Both the position numbers and the translations under genes were made by a program. The notes beneath the pieces are model-generated. The model was given only the letters and a program-made list of their open reading frames with translations. It was not told where the DNA came from and made no database searches. Positions 5,211 through 10,226 of a stretch of DNA of 10,226 nt are shown here, in pieces (positions within the stretch are counted from its first letter, which is position 1; each line of letters begins with the position of its first letter). Where the stretch lies: the NCBI GenBank assembly GCA_023300205.1, contig JALZVD010000047.1, forward strand, positions 1 to 10,226. Reading direction: 5' to 3'. The stretch is from Akkermansiaceae bacterium. GTDB lineage: Bacteria > Verrucomicrobiota > Verrucomicrobiia > Verrucomicrobiales > Akkermansiaceae.

Positions 5211-6221
5211 ATGAACCAAGAAAAACACATCGCCATCGTAGGTGCCACAGGCGCCGTAGGAGAAGAAATGCTGAACTGCCTTGCAGAGAGAAATTTTCCT
5301 ATGAGAAAACTCACTCTACTTGCGTCTGCCAGATCCGCTGGACAAACCAGAAATTACCGCGGTGAAGAAATAATGATTAAAGAACTCACTCACGAGAGTT
5401 TTGAAGGAATTGATGTTGCCCTCTTCTCCGCTGGTGGTGGTATTTCACTAGAATACGCTCCATCTGCAGCCAACGCTGGCTGTATCGTTATCGATAACTC
5501 ATCTGCCTTCCGCATGGATCCTGATGTCCCACTCGTCGTCCCAGAGATAAATCCAGAAGCAGCCAAGTCCACCCCTAAGAACATCATCGCAAACCCCAAC
5601 TGCACCACCATCATTTCGTTGATGGCTCTCTCTCCTCTCCATAAACAATATGGACTCAAATCCATCATCGCTTCATCTTACCAAGCCGTATCTGGTAGCG
5701 GAACCGCTGGTATCTCAGAGCTAGAACAGCAAACCAAGCTTCTTGCAGAAGGAAACGAAATCACCTCTGAAAATATCAACGTCTACCCAGTGCAGATCGC
5801 ATCAAATGTCATCCCCCACGTAGATGTCTTCCTCGAAAATGGTTACACCAAAGAAGAACAAAAAATGCTCTTCGAAAGCCAAAAAATACTTCAGCTTCCT
5901 AACCTAAAAGTCACATGCACATGCGTGCGCGTTCCAGTCTACCGCTCACACTCTGTCTCCATAACCGCTCAGTTTGAAAAGCCAGTTGATGTTGCTGGAG
6001 CCAAGGCATGCTTCACAGATCAGCCAGGAATCCAGCTCAAAGATGACCCCCAGAACAACCTATACCCAGTACCTCTAGACACCACATGTAAAGATGACTG
6101 CCTAGTAGGGCGTATTAGAAAAGACCAAGTCCTAGACAACGCCCTCACCATCTGGGTAGTCGGTGACCAAGTCAGAAAAGGAGCTGCGCTCAACGCAGTC
6201 CAGATTGCGGAAATCATCTAG
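5211..6221 (+). CDS. asd: Aspartate-semialdehyde dehydrogenase
   Basis: Converts aspartyl-4-phosphate to aspartate-4-semialdehyde with NADPH, the branch to Lys/diaminopimelate, Thr and Met. From ATG 5211 the protein is 336 aa. It has the NADP-binding GATGAVGEEM (11-20), SAGGGIS (73-79), IDNSSAFRMD (94-103), NPNCTTI with catalytic Cys131, SSYQAVSGSG (155-164) and CVRVPVYRSHS with the active-site His247. DDPQNNLYPVP and VGRIRKD close the family pattern. The resemblance is to the Gram-positive-type Asd (B. subtilis) rather than the E. coli type. An in-frame ATG at 5184 would add nine residues (MLTAINHQI) before the point where family members start, so 5211 is preferred. ispA follows after 9 bp, so the two are probably co-transcribed. 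No Shine-Dalgarno is visible. Confidence 0.95.
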   Translation: MNQEKHIAIVGATGAVGEEMLNCLAERNFPMRKLTLLASARSAGQTRNYRGEEIMIKELTHESFEGIDVALFSAGGGISLEYAPSAANAGCIVIDNSSAFRMDPDVPLVVPEINPEAAKSTPKNIIANPNCTTIISLMALSPLHKQYGLKSIIASSYQAVSGSGTAGISELEQQTKLLAEGNEITSENINVYPVQIASNVIPHVDVFLENGYTKEEQKMLFESQKILQLPNLKVTCTCVRVPVYRSHSVSITAQFEKPVDVAGAKACFTDQPGIQLKDDPQNNLYPVPLDTTCKDDCLVGRIRKDQVLDNALTIWVVGDQVRKGAALNAVQIAEII

Positions 6222-6230
6222 AAACTCATC

Positions 6231-7115
6231 ATGAGCGACCTCAAACCATGGCTAAAAGCTCAACAAAAACTCGTTGATGCCGCGCTAAAACGCCAGCTTC
6301 CCAGAGAAAACGTCCGCCCTTCCACCATCCACAAAGCCATGCGTTACAGCATCTTTGCGGGCGGCAAAAGGCTCCGCCCCATACTCTGCCTAGCTGCCGC
6401 TGAAGCCTGCGGAGGAGACCCCAAGAACGCCCTCCTACCTGCCTGCGCCGTAGAAATCATGCACACCTACTCACTCGTACATGATGACCTCCCCTGTATG
6501 GATGATGACGACCTCCGCCGCGGTCGACCCACCAGCCATAAAGTCTACGGAGAAGGAGTCGCCGTCCTAACTGGTGATGCCCTCCTAACAGAAGCATTCA
6601 TTATCATTGCTCAGACTCCCGCGACGAAAAGATACTCAGCGAAAGACTACGTCAGCGAACTAGCCATTACAGGAGGCAGCAGAAACCTCATCGGCGGTCA
6701 AATCCTGGACCTTGAAGGTGAAGGTAAGTCACTCACTAAGAAACAACTCATCCAGATTCACGAGGCAAAAACAGCAGCACTCCTAACCAGCTCCATCCGC
6801 CTAGGCGCAATGACCGCCAATATCACACCTGCCAAACTCCAAGCCCTAACAGACTTCGGATACAACCTCGGCCTAGCATTCCAAGTCATCGATGATATCC
6901 TCGATGTCACCCAGACCACTGAGCAACTAGGTAAAACAGCAGGCAAAGATGAAGCTGTTGATAAATCCACCTACCCAGCCATCCTAGGACTAGACAAATC
7001 GCGCAAAGAAGCTGCACGCCTCACCAAAAAATCCCTAGATGCCCTCAAGCCGCTTGGAAAAAAAGCCACCAGGTTAGAGCAAATTGCGCATCACCTACTA
7101 GACAGAGATTACTAA
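6231..7115 (+). CDS. ispA: Farnesyl diphosphate synthase (polyprenyl synthetase family)
   Basis: Condenses IPP with DMAPP/GPP to farnesyl diphosphate in the cytosol, feeding quinone, undecaprenol and other isoprenoid pathways. The 294-aa length is close to E. coli IspA. Conserved blocks are GGKRLRP (44-50), the first Asp-rich motif DDLPCMD (85-91) within HTYSLVHDDLPCMDDDDLRR, LTGDALLTEAF, the Lys-Thr pair in the HEAKTAALL segment, and the second Asp-rich motif DDILD (221-225). The two-residue insertion in the first motif and Tyr80 five residues before it are features of bacterial type II farnesyl synthases, supporting C15 as product; a longer chain is not excluded. It starts 9 bp after the asd stop. 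This is an unusual metabolic pairing, possibly just a shared transcript. Confidence 0.94.
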   Translation: MSDLKPWLKAQQKLVDAALKRQLPRENVRPSTIHKAMRYSIFAGGKRLRPILCLAAAEACGGDPKNALLPACAVEIMHTYSLVHDDLPCMDDDDLRRGRPTSHKVYGEGVAVLTGDALLTEAFIIIAQTPATKRYSAKDYVSELAITGGSRNLIGGQILDLEGEGKSLTKKQLIQIHEAKTAALLTSSIRLGAMTANITPAKLQALTDFGYNLGLAFQVIDDILDVTQTTEQLGKTAGKDEAVDKSTYPAILGLDKSRKEAARLTKKSLDALKPLGKKATRLEQIAHHLLDRDY

Positions 7116-7154
7116 TCCTTCATCAGCTAACTAATTAATTTGAAAGAAAGTCAC

Positions 7155-7183
7155 TTTACGAGAAGTAATATCCACCCTATATT
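7155..7183 (+). promoter_or_regulatory. Probable promoter of the cytochrome c gene
   Basis: TTTACG (7155-7160, four of six) and TATATT (7178-7183, five of six) are exactly 17 bp apart. The -10 box ends 8 bp before the ATG at 7192, so the transcript would be leaderless or nearly so. This uncouples the cytochrome gene from asd-ispA upstream. Confidence 0.55.
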
Positions 7184-7191
7184 GTAAGCAT

Positions 7192-7653
7192 ATGAAAAAA
7201 TCTCAATCACTCAAAGTCACGCTACTAGCAGGTGCTGCCATCGCAGCGAGTATCATGCCCACGCTAGCTACAGCAGAGCTCTACAAAACAAAGTGCTTCG
7301 CATGCCACCAAGCTGAAGGAGCCGGCATCCCTAGCGTATTTCCCCCACTCGCAAAATCTGAGTGGGTAAATGGCCCAGCTGAAAACCTCATCCGCATCCA
7401 ACTCCGCGGCCTCATGGGAGAAATCACTGTCAAAGGTGCCAAATACAACTCAGCAATGCCTCCTAACGCTGCCATGACTGATGAAGAGATCGCTTCCGTC
7501 CTCACATACGTTCGTAGTAATTTCGGCAACAAAGCAGATCCCATCACAGCGCAAATGGTCAAGAAACACCGTAACGAAGTAGGCAAGCCTATGCTCGCCG
7601 CAAAAGACCTCATCGACCCAGCTAAAGCTAAGGAAGAAAAGAAGGACCAGTAA
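7192..7653 (+). CDS. Secreted class I c-type cytochrome (monohaem)
   Basis: A 153-aa electron-transfer protein. Residues 1-28 form a signal peptide (MKKSQS, hydrophobic core, cleavage likely after ATA28). The haem site CFACH is at 35-39, giving two thioether Cys and the proximal His39. Met89 in YNSAMPP is the probable distal ligand. GAGIPSVFPPLAKSEWV between them is the usual class I pattern seen in cytochromes paired with periplasmic dehydrogenases or terminal oxidases. After the domain ends near residue 112 there is a lysine- and alanine-rich hydrophilic tail of about 40 residues ending PAKAKEEKKDQ. It has its own promoter-like element and a strong terminator 18 bp after the stop. The partner is not in the window. 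Family call is secure; role is general periplasmic electron transfer. Confidence 0.93.
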   Translation: MKKSQSLKVTLLAGAAIAASIMPTLATAELYKTKCFACHQAEGAGIPSVFPPLAKSEWVNGPAENLIRIQLRGLMGEITVKGAKYNSAMPPNAAMTDEEIASVLTYVRSNFGNKADPITAQMVKKHRNEVGKPMLAAKDLIDPAKAKEEKKDQ

Positions 7654-7671
7654 TCAAAAATTTAATACCTC

Positions 7672-7708
7672 AAAATGGTCATCAGTTTTCTAACTGGTGA
7701 CCATTTTT
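7672..7708. terminator. Bidirectional rho-independent terminator between cytochrome c and lactonase genes
   Basis: A 16-bp stem with one wobble (AAAATGGTCATCAGTT paired with AACTGGTGACCATTTT) and a TTCT loop. T runs border it on both strands, so it can stop the cytochrome transcript on the plus strand and the lactonase transcript arriving on the minus strand. It is the strongest hairpin I see in the window. Confidence 0.92.
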
Positions 7709-7729
7709 ATTGCTCAGATGTTAAATTTA

Positions 7730-8821
7730 CTAACGAAATAAAATCCACATAGCCTGCTTCAAATCCACACCATGAGAAGTGGCAGACAATTCACCCGTAT
7801 CAACATCGCGTGCATGCACCACTACCCTATTCTCCTTCTGCCCCGCTATCAAAAACCACTTACCATCAGGCGAAATCCCAAAATGCCTCGGTATCCACGC
7901 CCCAGTAGACTGCTCCTGAATAATACTAAGATCCGCCACATTCAGCACAGAAATCACATCACGCTTCTCATTCGCCAGATCCCTACAAGCCACATAAATA
8001 AACTTCCCATCAGCAGACAACTGAATCTCAGAACAGGTCATATCCTCACCAGCCTCCTTCATCACCGGCTCAGTCACCTCTAGTGTCAATCCGCCAGAAT
8101 CAGCATCTCTTGCAAACCTACTAACCGTCAATGTCAATTCATTCAATACATAAAGCCTATCACCACTCTCAGAAAACACCATATGCCTGGGACCTCCTCC
8201 AGCAGGCACATCAGCCGAGCCACTAGCGCTAAGTTTTCCCGTAACTGAATCTAGCTTATAAATCATCACCTTATCCGTCCCCAAATCCGCCGCATAGACA
8301 AACTGATTATCCGGAGACACATAAATAGAATGCGCATGTGGCCCCTTCTGCCTCCTCACATTCACACTACTCCCCACATGCTGATGAATACTCACTGCTT
8401 CAGATATCACCCCATCACCACCCACCTGATAACTCGCCACACTCCCATTCGAATAATTCGCCACGAACAAATGTTGCGACTTGGCATCTAGAGAAATATG
8501 ACAAGGCCCAGCCCCCATCGAACTTTGCTGGCTAATCCCCTTCAGACTACCATCTTCTTGACGTGCAAATGAAGCTACAAAACCCGTTTTCTCTCCCTTA
8601 GATCGCCCCACCGCAAAAAGAAATTTCCTATCTTCAGAAATAGCCAGTGATCCTGGACTAGGGGTTTTCACCGCATTCTTCAGAGCTGAAAGCTCACCCG
8701 TTTCCGTGTCTAAAAGAACCTGATAAATACCCTCCTCAGATCCACTTCCAAGATAGACTAAAATCTTCTCTGCACACAGCTGCGTTGCCATAAGCGCGCT
8801 AAGCAATAATGTTTTAAGCAT
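7730..8821 (-). CDS. Secreted seven-bladed beta-propeller lactonase family protein (Pgl/YbhE-like)
   Basis: A 363-aa member of the lactonase beta-propeller family that includes 6-phosphogluconolactonase Pgl. Residues 1-17 are a signal peptide with likely cleavage CA-EK, so unlike cytosolic E. coli Pgl it should be periplasmic or secreted. Propeller repeats are visible as recurring blocks: TGELSALK, PSPGSLAISEDRKFLFAV, GPCHISLDAKSQHLFVANYSNG, GPHAHSIYVSPDNQFVYAADLG, GGGPRHMVFSESGDRLYVLNE, IQLSADGKFIYVACR, IPRHFGISPDGKWFLIAGQ. The conserved His and acidic residues of the family are present. Export makes a role in central sugar-phosphate metabolism doubtful; hydrolysis of an extracytoplasmic lactone, or a non-enzymatic propeller, are alternatives. 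It is convergent with the cytochrome gene and divergent from DAHP synthase. Its codons are rich in third-position G and T, opposite to the plus-strand genes. Confidence 0.9.
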   Translation of the reverse strand: MLKTLLLSALMATQLCAEKILVYLGSGSEEGIYQVLLDTETGELSALKNAVKTPSPGSLAISEDRKFLFAVGRSKGEKTGFVASFARQEDGSLKGISQQSSMGAGPCHISLDAKSQHLFVANYSNGSVASYQVGGDGVISEAVSIHQHVGSSVNVRRQKGPHAHSIYVSPDNQFVYAADLGTDKVMIYKLDSVTGKLSASGSADVPAGGGPRHMVFSESGDRLYVLNELTLTVSRFARDADSGGLTLEVTEPVMKEAGEDMTCSEIQLSADGKFIYVACRDLANEKRDVISVLNVADLSIIQEQSTGAWIPRHFGISPDGKWFLIAGQKENRVVVHARDVDTGELSATSHGVDLKQAMWILFR

Positions 8822-8827
8822 TCATTG

Positions 8828-8856
8828 ATAATGGCAGATATCTTATGACAGACCAA
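8828..8856 (-). promoter_or_regulatory. Possible promoter of the lactonase gene
   Basis: On the minus strand TTGGTC (8856-8851) and CATTAT (8833-8828) are 17 bp apart, matching the sigma-70 boxes at three and four positions. The -10 box ends 6 bp before the ATG at 8821, again implying little or no leader. Confidence 0.35.
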
Positions 8857-8880
8857 ACACAAAAATAGCCGTTTCTTTCC

Positions 8881-8908
8881 TTTAATCCTCACTCCATTAC
8901 TATATAAA
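8881..8908 (+). promoter_or_regulatory. Possible promoter of the DAHP synthase gene
   Basis: TATAAA (8903-8908, five of six) lies 16 bp after a weak TTTAAT. The start site would be near 8915, leaving a leader of about 75 nt before the ATG at 8991. I see no aromatic-rich leader peptide or attenuator hairpin in that leader. Confidence 0.3.
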
Positions 8909-8990
8909 TATCCCCCTATAGAGAAAGACACCAACCCTACACCGTGATCAGCAAGCACTCTAACAGATCAATCAAACAAAAATAAAAATC

Positions 8991-10028
8991 ATGCAAGTAT
9001 CCGACCTAAACATTACCAAAAACCTCCCTCTCCCATCACCCGCTGATATGATGAGCGAGATCAGCCGCTCAGACGAGCAAGCCACATTCATGGCTCAATC
9101 CCGTGAAATCATCCGCAATATCCTCAACGGAAATGACTCACGTTTCCTCCTCATCGTTGGACCATGCTCTATCCATGACTCCAAGGCAGGCATCGAATAC
9201 GCAGAAAAACTCGCCAAGCTAGCAGACCAAGTAAAAGACAAAGTCTACATCGTCATGCGCGTCTACTTCGAGAAACCTCGAACCACAGTAGGCTGGAAAG
9301 GCCTCATCATGGATCCGCACCTCGACGGCTCAGATAATATCACCACAGGACTCAAAGTAGCACGCACATTCCTCCGCCAAGTCATCGACCTAGGCCTCCC
9401 AACCGCAACTGAACTCCTAGACCCCATCACCCCTCAATACATCGCTGACCTCATCTCATGGTCAGCCATCGGAGCTCGCACTACAGAGAGCCAGACCCAC
9501 CGCCAAATGGCATCAGGGCTCTCCATGCCACTCGGATTTAAAAACACCACCACTGGCGACCTCATCGCCGCAGTGAATGCCATCAATGCCGCCACCCAGC
9601 CTCAGACATTCCTCGGAGTCTCAGAGCAAGGCGTAGCATCAGCAGTCACCACATCAGGAAACCCAGACTGCCACATCATCCTCAGAGGCGGAGACTGCGG
9701 ACCAAACTACTCAGCCAAGCACGTCGCTGAAACAGTCGACCTACTCACCAAAAAAGAAGCCTGCTCCAGTATCATGATCGATGCCTCACACGCCAACTGT
9801 GAAAAGAACGACGAACTAATGCCAAACGTCTACCGCGACATCATCGCCCAGCGTGCCGCAGGCAACACCAAGATTATCGGCGCCATGCTTGAAAGTCACC
9901 TAGTAGCTGGAAACCAAAAGTTCCCCCAGCCTCTCCCAGAACTAACATACGGCCAGTCCATCACAGACAAATGCATCAATTGGGAAACAACAGTAGAACT
10001 AGTAAAAGAAACTCAAGCCTCATTATAA
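8991..10028 (+). CDS. aroG: 3-Deoxy-7-phosphoheptulonate (DAHP) synthase, type I (AroF/G/H class)
   Basis: Condenses phosphoenolpyruvate and erythrose-4-phosphate, the first step of the shikimate pathway; cytosolic. At 345 aa it matches the E. coli isozymes in length. Diagnostic blocks are VGPCSIHD with metal-ligand Cys59, MRVYFEKPRTTVGWKGL (residues about 84-100), GLPTATELLD, ITPQYIADL, IGARTTESQTHRQMASGLS, GFKNTT, CHIILRGG and IDASHAN. The other metal ligands fall at His267, Glu301 and Asp326, almost exactly the E. coli spacing. A one-residue expansion occurs in RGGDCGPNYSAKH compared with AroG. The N-terminal extension used for feedback binding in this class is present, but I cannot tell which aromatic amino acid regulates it, so the isozyme letter is tentative. 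It is divergent from the lactonase gene and no other aro gene is in view. No Shine-Dalgarno is seen. Confidence 0.94.
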   Translation: MQVSDLNITKNLPLPSPADMMSEISRSDEQATFMAQSREIIRNILNGNDSRFLLIVGPCSIHDSKAGIEYAEKLAKLADQVKDKVYIVMRVYFEKPRTTVGWKGLIMDPHLDGSDNITTGLKVARTFLRQVIDLGLPTATELLDPITPQYIADLISWSAIGARTTESQTHRQMASGLSMPLGFKNTTTGDLIAAVNAINAATQPQTFLGVSEQGVASAVTTSGNPDCHIILRGGDCGPNYSAKHVAETVDLLTKKEACSSIMIDASHANCEKNDELMPNVYRDIIAQRAAGNTKIIGAMLESHLVAGNQKFPQPLPELTYGQSITDKCINWETTVELVKETQASL

Positions 10029-10057
10029 AATCATAGACCATTAAGTAGCCTAGAATA

Positions 10058-10094
10058 ATTTCACTCTCAACACCATTAAATTGAGGGTGGAAAT
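10058..10094. terminator. Hairpin after the DAHP synthase gene, possible terminator
   Basis: ATTTCACTCTCAA (10058-10070) pairs with TTGAGGGTGGAAAT (10081-10094), 13 pairs with one bulged G and one wobble, around a 10-nt loop. It begins 29 bp after the stop. Neither side has a clear T run, so it may be a weak terminator or an mRNA-stabilising stem between convergent genes. Confidence 0.4.
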
Positions 10095-10175
10095 GCTCCT
10101 AATTTCTGCGTTTACTAACTCTCTCATAAGTAAAACTAGTCGCTAACTTAAAACAAACAAAACATTATCCAAATC

Positions 10176-10226
10176 CTACTGATCAATAAAGTAACTCAAG
10201 CTCTCCAGCTCCATAGCCAAATCCAC
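10176..10226 (-). CDS. Possible C-terminal end of a minus-strand gene running off the right edge
   Basis: Read from the right edge on the minus strand, one frame gives 16 codons (VDLAMELESLSYFIDQ) ending in TAG at 10178-10176. A second frame is also open for 13 codons (GFGYGAGELELLY) before a TGA, so the frame is not certain. Nothing in either is recognisable. The convergent layout with DAHP synthase and the hairpin between them make a gene end here reasonable. Confidence 0.3.
   Translation of the reverse strand: MDLAMELESLSYFIDQ

Noticed and set aside
8911..8990. Possible leader peptide or attenuator controlling DAHP synthase
   Set aside because: No ATG-initiated peptide rich in aromatic codons is present. 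The only short frame (from a GTG at 8943) has no Phe, Tyr or Trp, and I see no competing hairpins or T run.

Overview
The window looks like ordinary chromosomal housekeeping sequence from a Gram-negative-type bacterium of moderate GC. My best guess is the PVC superphylum, probably Verrucomicrobiota. That guess rests on the absence of Shine-Dalgarno sequences, the tiny 'SCG' lipoproteins, the secreted beta-propeller lactonase and the class I cytochrome c. No marker gene proves it. I see no insertion sequence, phage gene, CRISPR array or integrase.

Layout. Positions 1-228 hold the C-terminal end of an M48 metallopeptidase, followed by an exported or membrane-anchored MsrA (279-935). A tRNA-Arg(CCU) lies on the minus strand (956-1027). 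A Tas-like aldo/keto reductase follows (1129-2151), then a compact translation module: a divergent IF-1-like protein (2201-2422) whose stop codon overlaps the start of selB (2422-4341). From about 4437 to 5033 the minus strand carries three very small lipoprotein genes (53, 29 and 45 aa) in two units, each closed by a rho-independent terminator. Next come aspartate-semialdehyde dehydrogenase (asd) and, 9 bp behind it, farnesyl diphosphate synthase (ispA). A secreted cytochrome c with its own promoter follows. A long bidirectional terminator (7672-7708) separates it from the convergent secreted lactonase (7730-8821, minus). A type I DAHP synthase (8991-10028) starts divergently from the lactonase. 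The right edge probably clips the end of another minus-strand gene.

How the parts relate. asd (Asp-family amino acids, diaminopimelate), ispA (isoprenoids) and the DAHP synthase (aromatic amino acids) are core anabolism. MsrA and the M48 peptidase suggest envelope protein repair and quality control. The IF-1-like/SelB pair is the most suggestive functional link: an accessory S1-fold initiation-factor relative translated together with the selenocysteine elongation factor. The tiny lipoprotein cluster is the least explained part.

Across most of the window the plus strand is strongly C-rich over G, whichever strand encodes the gene. This points to a strong replication-strand bias with the plus strand lagging. 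The lipoprotein block breaks the pattern. Three genes have promoter-like -35/-10 pairs ending only 6-8 bp before the ATG, which suggests leaderless or nearly leaderless transcripts.
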